A stretch of DNA of 64,000 nucleotides from Nitrospira defluvii (lineage in GTDB: Bacteria; Nitrospirota; Nitrospiria; Nitrospirales; Nitrospiraceae), in NCBI GenBank assembly GCA_000196815.1, contig FP929003.1:4115501-4179500 (forward strand). Reading direction: 5' to 3'. Below, in pieces: positions 25,835 to 35,130 of this stretch (position 1 is the stretch's first letter; every line of letters starts with the position of its first letter). Position numbers and translations under genes: made by a program. The notes under the pieces are model-generated. The model had not been told where the DNA came from, did no database searches, and was given only the letters and a program-made list of their open reading frames with translations.

Positions 25835-26667
25835 ACCCATCAGGGAACATTGATCTCCGACGGCGGATCGAGCAAGTCGGTGAGCTACCGACCCTCCCGC
25901 ATGTCGTCCAAAAACTGGCTTCCATGATCGGCCGCCCCAACGTATCGGCGGAAGAAATCGGGGCTCTGATTGAAAAGGATCAAGTGCTGTCCGCCAAAGT
26001 TTTACGGCTGGCCAATTCGCCGTTTTATGGATTTCCTTCGCGGATCGCGTCGGTCGCCCATGCCGTAGTGGTCCTGGGCTTGAACGTGGTGAAGGGCCTC
26101 ACCCTTTGCGCGACGGCGTTCGACATGATGCGAAACGCCGGCATGAACGAACTCTGGCGGCACTCGCTCGGGGTTGCGATGACCGCGCATATTCTGGGCA
26201 CCAAGGCGGCCATGAAAAATCCCGAGGAAGTGTTTGTCGCCGGGCTCCTGCACGACATCGGCAAGGTCGTGCTGTACGTGAAATGGCCCGATGTCGGCCA
26301 ACAGATCACCGCCGTGACCCGCAACACGTCCCAGCCCCTGATGAACGTGGAACAGGAATTGTTCGAGGTGACCCATGCCGATGTCGGAGGCTGGCTCGCG
26401 AGCGCCTGGCACCTTCCGACCAGCCTGCGCGAACCCATTCTCCACCACCACACCCCTGCGGCCGCTCAGGACGCGAAACTCCAAACTGCCATCGTGCACG
26501 TCGCCGATGTCCTGGTGAAGGGTCTGGCCTGCGGCAATCCCGGCGACAACCTGGTCCCGCCGCTCTCCCGGCAAGCCTGGGATCTGGTGGGTCTGGACGC
26601 GCAGAGCCTCGCCCACTGCCTCGCCCAGGCCTCGGAAGAGTTCCAGACCATCGACGACTACTTATGA
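25831..26667 (+). CDS. HDOD-domain signalling protein
   Basis: A 278-residue HDOD protein. RRRIEQVGELPTLPHVVQKLASMI starts the domain. LIEKDQVLSAKVLRLANSPFYGF and VFVAGLLHDIGKVVLYVKWPD follow; the latter retains the HD pair of the ancestral phosphohydrolase. HDOD proteins are usually non-catalytic regulators of motility, two-component output or c-di-GMP signalling. Coupled by ATGA overlaps to the genes on both sides. The start was set at 25831 because of the overlap. Confidence 0.9.
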   Translation: MNPSGNIDLRRRIEQVGELPTLPHVVQKLASMIGRPNVSAEEIGALIEKDQVLSAKVLRLANSPFYGFPSRIASVAHAVVVLGLNVVKGLTLCATAFDMMRNAGMNELWRHSLGVAMTAHILGTKAAMKNPEEVFVAGLLHDIGKVVLYVKWPDVGQQITAVTRNTSQPLMNVEQELFEVTHADVGGWLASAWHLPTSLREPILHHHTPAAAQDAKLQTAIVHVADVLVKGLACGNPGDNLVPPLSRQAWDLVGLDAQSLAHCLAQASEEFQTIDDYL

Positions 26668-27638
26668 GCGGATCTGAACAGAACCGGCGCATTCTGTTGC
26701 TGCACAGCGACCCGCTTGAAATCGAACGATTGACAGCGGGATTGAACCGGTCAGGATTTACGGTGGTGGCTGCGGATGCCGGCCGCCTGGCGATGCACGA
26801 ACTGGTGCATGACCCGCCCTGTCTGGTGCTCGCGGCCGAAGGCACCCACGGCCGGTCGGCAGATACGTTAGCCCGGGACTTGCGCGCCGACCCCTTCCTG
26901 GGACGATTGCCCCTGATCATGTTGGTGCGTGATATCCGGGTCAACGATTTGGATTGGGCAACGCTGGGGGTGGACGACTATATCGCCGTCCCCTACCGCC
27001 CCGACGAAGTGCCGCAGCGGGTACGCCTCTGCCTGAGCCGGCTTGAACGCTCGCTGGACGCGAATCCCCTTACCAGACTCCCCGGCAACAGCACGATTCT
27101 CCATGAAACGACCGCCCGCATCGAAAGCCGGCAGCCCTTCGCGCTGGCTTACCTGGATATCGACAACTTCAAGTCGTTCAACGACCGCTATGGCTATGCC
27201 CGCGGCGACGAAGTCCTGGTCGTCACCTGCCGCATCCTTACGACCGTGGTCAGTGAACTGACCGGTACCGACGGGTTCGTCGGGCATGTGGGTGGAGACG
27301 ACTTTGTGTTTATGAGCGCCCCCTCCTCCATCGATGCAATTTGTCAGACTCTCATCAAGCGGTTCGACCTGGTCATTCCGGACTTTTACGATCCGGAGGA
27401 TCGACAGGCGGGATTCATCGACTCCGTCGATCGCCGCGGCAACCACGAACGATTTCCCATCATGAGTCTGTCCATCGCCGTGGTGACGAATGAACATCGC
27501 GTGATCTCCCACCCGGGAGATGTCAGTAAGATTGCCTCGGAATTGAAGAAGGTCGCCAAGAGCCGGCCCGGTAGCGTCTACGTGAAAGACGGCCGGAAAA
27601 CAGATTCTGCTGATTCAGCGTCTGAATCGACCTGTTAG
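26664..27638 (+). CDS. Degenerate-receiver GGDEF protein (GGDDF)
   Basis: A 324-residue protein. Residues 8-125 have a receiver fold whose phosphoacceptor position is not acidic (CLVLAAEG where Asp is expected). Residues 135-310 form a GGDEF domain: PLTRLPGN, LAYLDIDNFKSFNDRYGYARGD and GGDDF at 210-214. The Glu-to-Asp change in GGDEF may lower or alter cyclase activity, and no RxxD inhibitory site precedes it. Translation is coupled to the HDOD gene (ATGA at 26664). Together the operon looks like a c-di-GMP-linked regulator lacking phosphorylation control. Confidence 0.85.
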   Translation: MSGSEQNRRILLLHSDPLEIERLTAGLNRSGFTVVAADAGRLAMHELVHDPPCLVLAAEGTHGRSADTLARDLRADPFLGRLPLIMLVRDIRVNDLDWATLGVDDYIAVPYRPDEVPQRVRLCLSRLERSLDANPLTRLPGNSTILHETTARIESRQPFALAYLDIDNFKSFNDRYGYARGDEVLVVTCRILTTVVSELTGTDGFVGHVGGDDFVFMSAPSSIDAICQTLIKRFDLVIPDFYDPEDRQAGFIDSVDRRGNHERFPIMSLSIAVVTNEHRVISHPGDVSKIASELKKVAKSRPGSVYVKDGRKTDSADSASESTC

Positions 27639-27688
27639 GTGTGCAAGAACACTGTCATGGGGAGAGACCGATCGGCACGCTCCAATGA

Positions 27689-28195
27689 TTACTGTGCCGA
27701 TGGCCCGCCGGGTGCCTGTCCGCCGCCGTTCACGCCATACTGACGACGAAGTTCACGCCGGTAGGCGCGCCGTTCCTCAGGAGACATGCTTTTGAATTTT
27801 TCCCGCAGTTCTTTACGCTGTTCGGGCGGGAGGGACCTGAACCACCGCCGGGCGTCGCGCACCGACTCGCGTTGTTCAGGAGGAAGCTGGCGAAACTGCT
27901 GATACCGCTCACGCAGCTGTTGCTGCTGCTCCGGCGGAAGCGTCCGCCATTGCTTGAACCGTTGCTTGGCTTCCTGACGCTCTTCCGGCGTCATCGTCCC
28001 CCACTGCTGCGCCCCGTTGCGCAACCGTTGTTGTTTGCGCGGGGGCAGCTGATCCCAGGTGTCACTGAACCGCTGCAGCAGTTGCTGCTCGCCGGGGCTC
28101 AACTGGCTCCACGGCACGCCCGCCGGATCGCCCTGCGCCCAGGCAGAAGCCACGCCAGCTCCCAACACAAGTACCCACACAAGTAGCGCTCTCAT
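27689..28195 (-). CDS. DUF3106-family exported protein
   Basis: A 168-residue protein with signal peptide (ending ASAWAQ). The mature part is dominated by repeats of the form L(S/P)PEEQ-x-L...R-x-R-x(W/F), for example QLPPRKQQRLR, TLPPEQQQQLRERY, QLPPEQRESVRD and SLPPEQRKELRE, the DUF3106 signature. Gln/Arg-rich helices suggest a Spy/CpxP-like periplasmic binding or sensing role (inference). Last gene of the ECF sigma operon; its ATG overlaps the stop of the preceding gene (ATGA). Confidence 0.85.
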   Translation of the reverse strand: MRALLVWVLVLGAGVASAWAQGDPAGVPWSQLSPGEQQLLQRFSDTWDQLPPRKQQRLRNGAQQWGTMTPEERQEAKQRFKQWRTLPPEQQQQLRERYQQFRQLPPEQRESVRDARRWFRSLPPEQRKELREKFKSMSPEERRAYRRELRRQYGVNGGGQAPGGPSAQ

Positions 28196-28518
28196 GGTCC
28201 GGGCTGCATCCTCATCGGCTCACGTGGGCCGTTCGAATTGCGATTCGGCTCACGGCCCTTCAACGGGGTTCGGGAACTTGTCGCCGGGCCTCTCGTATCG
28301 TCCTTGGATGTCGGACGTTCCTCTCTGGGAAGATCCTCGGTGACTTCAAATGGATCCACCCAGCGGCCTGAGTCGTTCTGCCAGGACCCCAGGAAGTCGA
28401 GAAAATCGGCATCGATCTCGTCCGGTTTCGGCGCCGGTTCCGGAGCGGCCTGGGCCAGAGAGGCACACAGACACAGACCGAGCCACAGCCAAGGACTAGC
28501 CGGTCGTGGCGGTGCCAT
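28192..28518 (-). CDS. Small exported protein of the sigma operon
   Basis: A 108-residue protein with an N-terminal signal (WLWLGLCLCASLAQA) and an acidic then Arg/Pro-rich mature part, with a conserved-looking segment DADFLDFLGSWQNDSG. No recognised domain. It overlaps the upstream membrane-protein gene by 23 bp and the downstream DUF3106 gene by 4 bp, strong evidence that it is a real member of this operon despite low complexity. Confidence 0.65.
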   Translation of the reverse strand: MAPPRPASPWLWLGLCLCASLAQAAPEPAPKPDEIDADFLDFLGSWQNDSGRWVDPFEVTEDLPREERPTSKDDTRGPATSSRTPLKGREPNRNSNGPREPMRMQPGP

Positions 28519-28855
28519 CGGCCAGCCAGTGGTAAAATTCGAGATCTTCCGACAATTCGATATTTTCAGGTGATTGCATCAGATCAAGATCTTCGAGCAG
28601 CAGATGGGAGTGGTTCACACTATTGGATTGCCACGTCCACAGGCTGACGGCCAGTGCCATCATCGACGCCAGCGCCATACCGCCGGCCCACCTGAGCCAG
28701 GGCCGCCGTCGCCGTGAGGCTGCCTCCAGCGCATTCAGCCTGGCACGCTGCACCGACAGCACCGTCTTCTGCTCGAGATCCTGCACACTCTGATCGAGGA
28801 GGTGTTTCGCCGTCACCGCGAGCGGATTCCGTTGTTCATCCGATCGTTCGTTCAT
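28496..28855 (-). CDS. Single-pass membrane protein, probable anti-sigma partner (DUF3619-like)
   Basis: A 119-residue protein: a soluble N-terminal helix region, a basic stretch (RRRRPWLR), one membrane segment ([20 protein letters not shown]) and a short acidic tail. This topology, with the gene directly after an ECF sigma factor and coupled by ATGA, fits the DUF3619-type partner of sigma-DUF3619-DUF3106 operons. No zinc-binding anti-sigma motif is visible, so binding to sigma is inferred from context. ATG 28855 is preferred over the in-frame TTG at 28861. Confidence 0.65.
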   Translation of the reverse strand: MNERSDEQRNPLAVTAKHLLDQSVQDLEQKTVLSVQRARLNALEAASRRRRPWLRWAGGMALASMMALAVSLWTWQSNSVNHSHLLLEDLDLMQSPENIELSEDLEFYHWLADGTATTG

Positions 28856-29469
28856 GGCCAATGCGCTCCCAACCGCGTTCGCAACACCTGCAATGCCCTG
28901 AACAAATGCGTTTTGACACTGCCTTGCGAACAGCCCATGGCTTGAGCCGTTTGCGCGACATCCAGCTCTTCCCAGATGCGCAATAGAAACGCCTGCTGTT
29001 GCCGCAGCGGAAGGGCTCGCAACGCGACCTCCAACTCCGCACAGGCCCGCTTGCGCTGCACCTCCTCATCCGGCGCTGCGGCGGTCGCATCGGCGATTTG
29101 TTCCAGCGGATCTTCCCCCTCCTCCTCATCCTGGGAGACGCGGAAAAATTCCCGCACGCGATTGCGTACCCTCTCGCGGCGATACCAGTCGCGGATGCGA
29201 CTCTGCAGAATACAGTGGAACAACGGGCCCCATTCCTCCTCGGCCCGTTCGCCATACTTGTGTGCCAGCTTCAACATGGCATCCTGCACCAGATCGAGCG
29301 CCTCATCCTCATTCCCCGTGGCGATATGGGCCATGCGGAATGCGCGCCGCTCAATCCCTGCCAGGAACCGATCCAATGCCTGGGTTTGATCCAGTGATCC
29401 CACCCTCTCACCCAGGCACAGGCTGCCTGGCTGTCCATCGACGGCAATCTGGGAATGACAGCCGTTCAT
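28852..29469 (-). CDS. ECF-type RNA polymerase sigma-70 factor
   Basis: A 205-residue sigma factor. Region 2 lies about residues 25-95 ([25 protein letters not shown] and [14 protein letters not shown]). An acidic linker follows ([12 protein letters not shown]), then region 4 at about 145-200 ([22 protein letters not shown] and the helix-turn-helix ...[16 protein letters not shown]). The ATG at 29469 has AGGTGGGA close upstream; a GTG 6 bp earlier is an alternative. First gene of a four-gene overlapping operon that probably responds to an envelope signal. The promoter it recognises is not evident. Confidence 0.9.
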   Translation of the reverse strand: MNGCHSQIAVDGQPGSLCLGERVGSLDQTQALDRFLAGIERRAFRMAHIATGNEDEALDLVQDAMLKLAHKYGERAEEEWGPLFHCILQSRIRDWYRRERVRNRVREFFRVSQDEEEGEDPLEQIADATAAAPDEEVQRKRACAELEVALRALPLRQQQAFLLRIWEELDVAQTAQAMGCSQGSVKTHLFRALQVLRTRLGAHWP

Positions 29470-29800
29470 TCCCACCTATCCACTACCACGCGGGAACCTG
29501 CTAGGCCACAATCTTCAATACCTGTCGACACGAGGAACGCCTGCTGCAGGCCCATCCCATAGTGGGCACTTCTCCGAACGCAGACACTGGTGGCCCGGCT
29601 GAAGCTGAGATCGGATAGATTTTCGACTCGAACGACCGTGAAATCAAGGAAAGGCAGGCAATGCACCATGGCATCACCGACCATCCCCTCGCCCATCCCC
29701 TCTTCCCGTCTAAGGCTCGTCATGCCCTCTCCCCTTCCTGGAAGACCGCGTGCTCGGAGAGGACAACGCATCAGGATGCTTCCGGTTGACCGGGCTGGAA

Positions 29801-29820
29801 GGGAGGGTGGGGGGGAGGGG
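29801..29820 (+). other. G-quadruplex-type G-run in the gap after the ECF operon
   Basis: Four G-tracts within 20 nt (GGGAGGGTGGGGGGGAGGGG) on the plus strand, about 36 bp beyond the stop of the giant TPR gene. The surrounding gap 29476-29855 (380 bp) has no gene that I can support; it should hold the promoter of the sigma operon. Confidence 0.6.
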
Positions 29821-29855
29821 CAGCAGTAGACCAGAATGTGGGTGAGGGGATCGGG

Positions 29856-32800
29856 TTACTTGGATTTATCGGCGTCTGCAGGCCGCTTTCCACCGGCCCA
29901 TGCGACCGAGGGAATCGGCGCCACCAGGTCGTACCGGTCCTGTGCTTCATTGTCCTTCAAATCCTGGCCGACACTATAGAGGACGCCCTTCTTCATATTC
30001 ACCAGGATGGGGAAACCGGTGAAGGGGTCGTAGACGCCTTGCCCCGCCTTGGCAATTCTGGTGAGCAGGTCTTGCTCCGGTGGCGTCCGTCGCAACCAGG
30101 CCTGCAGGGATGCCAACCGTAAGCGCGCATCCGTTTCCAGCACTCGACCTGCGTAGGTCTCCCATGTCGGAAGGGGATCCACCCCGACGAGGCTTTCAAT
30201 GGGATTCATCACCATGTCCCCGATCCCATACGGAGGCGGGTGTACGAACTGAGACTGTTTCGGCAAATCGGTATACCGCCCCTCTGCAGCAGCCTTGCCC
30301 GCAGCCTCATAATATTGCGCATAGGCATTGAACCGGCGCTGCTTCGGCAACGGTAACGCTGCCGCGATGGAGCCATAGAACGGCCGGGCATCGGATCGGT
30401 CCTCGGTTACCGCTTCGTCCAGCGTCTTGGTGGCCAGCACGAACTGACTCTGCATCGGCCAACGAACCGACTGCTCTGTCTGCTCAAGCGGCCGGGCGAG
30501 TTTAGCCAATCGGCTGACGAATCGGTCGTCAAGCTCAGGCCGGAGCAAGAGTCCGCTCATGACCATGACATCATCCTTCATCGCGGCACTGGCCAGCATT
30601 TTCACCGGCAATGTCTTAGCCTGCCCCAAGACCGTACGCCAGGCCGTCAAATCGGTCTCAAGTCGTGCAACCCCGGCCTCAACATCCTGTGCAAACCCCT
30701 CGGCAATATAGAGTTGATGAGCATAGAGAATCAGACCGCAGTTCGGGGTAATTGGTTGTCCATATCCCCAATCTTCAAAGGGCTTTGTCAGCCACTGCCG
30801 GTATCGGCCCATACTGACCTCGGCCCGGGATGCCCACCCCTTCACATCCGTCGCCTCCGCACGCATCTGCGCCGCCGGATCGGCAGTCTTCATCCACTTG
30901 CCCATCGACTCCGCCGAAGCTCCCTGATCCCCGCCGGACGATGCTCCCTCACCGGTCAGGCAAGTGTGGGCATAGGCACGATCGGCCCCCTCAACGCGCC
31001 GGTCTATCCCGGCCTGTACTGGATCCTGGGACGCCGCGGCGCCGAATCCAAGGAGAAGGACATATCCGTTCTTGCTGGAATCCTGCAATGTACGTTGCGG
31101 CACCGACGTCATCGCACGATAGGCCGCGCCGGGCTGCTCCTCCAGGACGAGCCACGTCAGCGCGACCGCCCCGACCACTCCGCCGATCAGGGCCAGCGTG
31201 AGTCCGACCAACGCGAGAGCCATGACGACTAAGGACTGGGTCGTCGAGACTCCGGCTCCCACCAGAGAGGCTACCAGCTCGCCCATTCGAGTCCACGCGC
31301 CGGCTCCGGCAGGCTGACTCGGCTTGGGCCGAGCAACAGGCGCGTCCACGGGCATAGGCGCCACAGCTTCCTGTTCGTCGGGCAGGCGTTCCACAACAAC
31401 AACGGCGGGCTCCTGTTGCTCGACAGACACAGCAGGAACAGGAGCCGGCGCTTCATCCGAAACGGTCGCAGGGGGATCGGCCTCAGCAACTTCATCCGGA
31501 ACGGGAGCTGCCGGCTTCTTGAGCCAGCGTGTCAGCATGTTCCCGGTTGAGGCGCTCGGAGTCGGCTTAGACGACGAGTCATCCCACAGAATCCGCAGCC
31601 CCTCACCTGCATCGGTCTGAGAATCGGCCTGAGCCGTTGAAGTCGGCGCCTGCTCCTCCGAAGAAGCCACAGACTCAGCAGGTGTCTCCAGGAGTTCTTC
31701 CGCTGGAGTAACGGCCGTCGCTTGCGTGGGTTCGACCAGAGGGAATACCGGCTCCTCCGTTGCGGCAACGATCGGCGAGGGAGCCGGTGGAAGTGAGACT
31801 GTCTCAGGAGCCGGAGTGAGTGATGTCTCCACCGGGGGCTCAGTGAATTCGCTTATGGAAACCCTGTCAACGTCACGAACCTCCACCGCCAATTGAGAGG
31901 ATGGCTCCTGATCGGTCACCACCATCTCCGGTTCTGATTGAGGTGTCACCTCCGGATCAACCGGCGACAAGGGAGCATCCGGTGCAACCGGCTGCTCGTC
32001 GGCCAGGGAAGGCGTGGCGACAGGAGCTAGGTCCTCGGCGACCGCCTCCGGCGCAGGCTCGACCATGACATTCTGTAAGCCAAGACTCTCCGCGTGCTGC
32101 TCCACCGGTAGGACTGGTTCCAAGGGCAATTCCGCAACCGCCTCGTCGACCGGGGCCTGAAGCTCTTCGACGACGACCAGCTCCGGTTCCGTCGGCGGCA
32201 CGTCGGTGCTCACGGCGATGGCAAACTCCGTCACCGGTTCGACTGGAGCAGAACGCGGTTCCTCTAAAACCGTGGCGACAACCGACTCACGGTCGGCCAG
32301 GCGCAACGGAGGCTCCACCGCTCGATCGGTCGTGGATTCGGCCGGTTGCTCAGCTTCAGGCACGGCGTCCGGAATCGGCCCCTCGACCGCCTTGGAATTC
32401 TCGACTGGAATACGAATAGATTCCTCAGGCACCGCAATCGGCGCATCCGGGGAGAGAATCCGCAACTCCGAAGTCTCTGTGGCGGCAGGCTCCACAGGGC
32501 GATCAGCAACGGCTTCAACCGAATACGCCTCTCCGACAACCGGTGCCTCAGTCGCATCGGACACGACAGGCAAAACTACCGTGGTGTCCTGCACTGCCAC
32601 GGCACCCCCGGTAAAGGCCGGGCCAAATTCCGGCTCAGGCTCCTGGCGCGGAATCGTGACGTCATCCACTTCAATCTGTTCCCATGGCATGGGCGCCGAC
32701 AAAGATGTGGCTGCACCGGCCTGATCAGCCGGGATGTCCGGTACCGTCGCCTCGAACAAGGGGGTCTCTTCCTCTGCGGGAGCTGGTGGAGCCGTCAGCG

Positions 32801-34730
32801 AGCCGGCCGTCTGCTCCTGTACCGCAGCATCGGGCGCAGGCTTCTGCTCACCATCCGAAAGCGTCTGAGCGGGCGTAGGAGACGCTTGCATGGCCGCCAC
32901 AGCCGCAAGAATTTCCTCCCATGAGAGTCCCGATGAGGTGAGTTCCGAAGGACGCGGTGAAGGAAGCGACTCCGCGTCCTGATTGACCTCGACCGCCTGG
33001 TTTGGCGCAGGAGACTCGATCGTTTGCTCGACCTCGTCCGTTCCAAGCTCCGCCAGGGGCTGAGTATGCGGATCCACAGCACTCGTTGCTTCTTCGATCT
33101 GATCCCAGGGCATCGGCGCAGGACTCGTCGGGGCTTGGGCAATAGGGTGGCTACTGGCCTGGGTGAGCACTTCGATCGTCGGCGTGAGGGGCCCAGACAC
33201 TGATGCCTGGAGGGCCATCTCGTCGGACGGCATCGGAGCGGCGGCAGCCGGCGGTTCAGGTTCGACAGGTTGGATTGGAGCCACCCCGGCCAACGACAGC
33301 GTTGAGACCTCATTCTGCGTTGGCGGCAATGACTCGGGTTCAACCATGACCGGTTCCGGACTCGACGGCGGCGGCGAGGGGATTACGACCGCAACCTCTT
33401 CGATCTGGTCCCAAGGCATGGGCGCGGGGCTCGCCGGTGCTGTGGCAATCGGGTGCGCACTGGACTGCGTGAGGACCTCGATCGTGGGGCCTGCCGACTC
33501 GGCCACTGATGGTGTGGGAGCCGTCTCTCCCGAATGGGTAGGAGTAATACCCGCCGGCGCCGCCGGTCCTTCAGGCTGCGGAGGAATGGTCCCAGCGGCC
33601 TCTTCCACTTGGTCCCAAGGCATCGGAACGGACTGTGCCAACGGTGTAGCAATCGGGTCAGGACCGGTTTTCGCCGACGCGTCAACCATTGGGGGGGACA
33701 TTTCAGCAACCGGTGCAGGCACTATTTCGGTCGGCTCTGTCGAAGCAAGATCGACATCTACGACAGGACGATCACTTTCACCGGCAACCGGCACCGGCTC
33801 CACCGCCGGGGTGACGGCTGAAACGGAGGACTCAGATTGAGGTGGAACGTCCGACTCCTGCGGCGCATCGACCGGCAGCGTGACCGACAGTGACTCCTCC
33901 GGCCTAGCCTGCGGTAGACCTTCCGTCACCGCCTCCAGGGTGGAAGAGGGAGTGGCGGCAGCGATCACCTCAGGGGACTGCTCGACCGCCGAGATCTGGA
34001 CTTCCTGTTGGCATGGGACATCACCGGAGGCCGTCTCCACCTGCTCCCAAGGCATAACCACGGCGGAGTCTGTGCCAGGGGGAGTCTCGTCGAGTGCCGG
34101 AGCTGGAGCGGTCGCACTGAGAGTATCGACCGCGGAAGGCTGGGGAGACGCTTGCAGGACCTGCCCCGTAACCGTGTCGAACATGGCCGCGAAACGAAAG
34201 GCCACCGGACTTCCCGGGGCTAGGGAACGAATCCGCACAAAGAGATCGCTCGCCCGGTTCGGATGGTCGGTGTCCGGATCTTCCAGCAACACCTCCACCG
34301 CCTTGCCGTACTCGGCCACCGCCGCCATGACGTCGCCCTTTTCCTCATAGACACGGCCCAGCATCTCCAGGAACGGAACATAGCGGGGTCCCGCCGTTAG
34401 ATATTCCCGCAGGAGCGACTCCGCCAACCAATAGTCCTGCCGCTCCATCGCCTCCCGAGCCAGCGATTCAAACGCCGTCCTGGCGCTCATGAGGCTGCCC
34501 AGCCGCAGGTGGAGCGTGGCGAAGAGGCGCCGGGCTTCCGCGTTGAGCGGGTCAAGCGCGAGCAGGTCTTTCAACGCAGAGGACGCCCGGCCATACTTGC
34601 CGGCGTTCATTTGTGTAATGGCATCCTCGAGAAGCGCCGACTTTTTGTTGAAGCCGATGCTCCCCTTTTTCTGGACCTTCGGGGGGACTTTTTTGTCTGA
34701 CTTGAGAGGAGATTTCTTATCAGATCGCAC
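29856..34730 (-). CDS. Giant TPR protein with low-complexity repeat region, one membrane segment and unknown C-terminal domain
   Basis: A 1624-residue protein. Residues 1-30 are Lys-rich. About 30-185 form TPR-like helical repeats (ITQMNAGKYGRASSALKDLL, LAREAMERQDYWLAESLLRE). About 190-1140 are Pro/Ala/Glu/Val-rich and disordered, with the motif [VP]MPW[DE]Q[IV]E beginning at M226, M370, M438, M540 and M681. Two of these sit in near-identical copies of TIEVLTQ..HPIA..P.SPAPMPWDQIEE. One membrane segment lies at about 1168-1198. The C-terminal 420 residues are globular, helical and unrecognised (VWAGGKRP near the end). Topology: N-terminus probably cytoplasmic, C-terminus periplasmic. GTG start. 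Confidence 0.75.
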   Translation of the reverse strand: MRSDKKSPLKSDKKVPPKVQKKGSIGFNKKSALLEDAITQMNAGKYGRASSALKDLLALDPLNAEARRLFATLHLRLGSLMSARTAFESLAREAMERQDYWLAESLLREYLTAGPRYVPFLEMLGRVYEEKGDVMAAVAEYGKAVEVLLEDPDTDHPNRASDLFVRIRSLAPGSPVAFRFAAMFDTVTGQVLQASPQPSAVDTLSATAPAPALDETPPGTDSAVVMPWEQVETASGDVPCQQEVQISAVEQSPEVIAAATPSSTLEAVTEGLPQARPEESLSVTLPVDAPQESDVPPQSESSVSAVTPAVEPVPVAGESDRPVVDVDLASTEPTEIVPAPVAEMSPPMVDASAKTGPDPIATPLAQSVPMPWDQVEEAAGTIPPQPEGPAAPAGITPTHSGETAPTPSVAESAGPTIEVLTQSSAHPIATAPASPAPMPWDQIEEVAVVIPSPPPSSPEPVMVEPESLPPTQNEVSTLSLAGVAPIQPVEPEPPAAAAPMPSDEMALQASVSGPLTPTIEVLTQASSHPIAQAPTSPAPMPWDQIEEATSAVDPHTQPLAELGTDEVEQTIESPAPNQAVEVNQDAESLPSPRPSELTSSGLSWEEILAAVAAMQASPTPAQTLSDGEQKPAPDAAVQEQTAGSLTAPPAPAEEETPLFEATVPDIPADQAGAATSLSAPMPWEQIEVDDVTIPRQEPEPEFGPAFTGGAVAVQDTTVVLPVVSDATEAPVVGEAYSVEAVADRPVEPAATETSELRILSPDAPIAVPEESIRIPVENSKAVEGPIPDAVPEAEQPAESTTDRAVEPPLRLADRESVVATVLEEPRSAPVEPVTEFAIAVSTDVPPTEPELVVVEELQAPVDEAVAELPLEPVLPVEQHAESLGLQNVMVEPAPEAVAEDLAPVATPSLADEQPVAPDAPLSPVDPEVTPQSEPEMVVTDQEPSSQLAVEVRDVDRVSISEFTEPPVETSLTPAPETVSLPPAPSPIVAATEEPVFPLVEPTQATAVTPAEELLETPAESVASSEEQAPTSTAQADSQTDAGEGLRILWDDSSSKPTPSASTGNMLTRWLKKPAAPVPDEVAEADPPATVSDEAPAPVPAVSVEQQEPAVVVVERLPDEQEAVAPMPVDAPVARPKPSQPAGAGAWTRMGELVASLVGAGVSTTQSLVVMALALVGLTLALIGGVVGAVALTWLVLEEQPGAAYRAMTSVPQRTLQDSSKNGYVLLLGFGAAASQDPVQAGIDRRVEGADRAYAHTCLTGEGASSGGDQGASAESMGKWMKTADPAAQMRAEATDVKGWASRAEVSMGRYRQWLTKPFEDWGYGQPITPNCGLILYAHQLYIAEGFAQDVEAGVARLETDLTAWRTVLGQAKTLPVKMLASAAMKDDVMVMSGLLLRPELDDRFVSRLAKLARPLEQTEQSVRWPMQSQFVLATKTLDEAVTEDRSDARPFYGSIAAALPLPKQRRFNAYAQYYEAAGKAAAEGRYTDLPKQSQFVHPPPYGIGDMVMNPIESLVGVDPLPTWETYAGRVLETDARLRLASLQAWLRRTPPEQDLLTRIAKAGQGVYDPFTGFPILVNMKKGVLYSVGQDLKDNEAQDRYDLVAPIPSVAWAGGKRPADADKSK

Positions 34731-35130
34731 TGTGTAAACCTATAAAGTTACAGACATTTATCGCGCCGCATGACTCCATAACTAGAATGCCGGCTGGGAC
34801 CATCCCAACCGGGCAATCCACTGCCTTGAACAACCGCACCATTCAGGGAAAAGCAAGGGAAGTGCCTTGGCCACTACATGGTCCTCTTCTGAGCCATGAT
34901 GCGGTGATAACCGTGGAAGGCGTGCCGCTTTCCCGGATAAGGTCACCCGGATCTCCGACACAGCCATGTGTCTATCCTTTTCGGCATTCCTGGGCACGAT
35001 CTTGATTAGGGATTCTCCTGTGCCGGTTCTGACACAGAGCCTGGAAGTCGCCACCGTCGAAAGGCCTGGGGACCGCTCGAGAATGATCTTTGATCCGTCA
35101 CCGGGGGTTCGTATACTGTGCTTAACGAGT
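34731..35130. other. 400 bp intergenic region
   Basis: Separates the divergent giant TPR gene and the HAD phosphatase gene. It holds AT-rich sequence just upstream of the TPR gene (TTTATAGGTTTACACA on its strand), which may contain its promoter. Open frames on both strands lack ribosome binding sites and protein-like composition. Confidence 0.4.

Noticed and set aside
26106-26663. In-frame upstream extension of the GGDEF gene through the HDOD gene
   Set aside because: The segment is the HDOD gene read in the wrong frame; the ATGA overlap at 26664 gives the real start.
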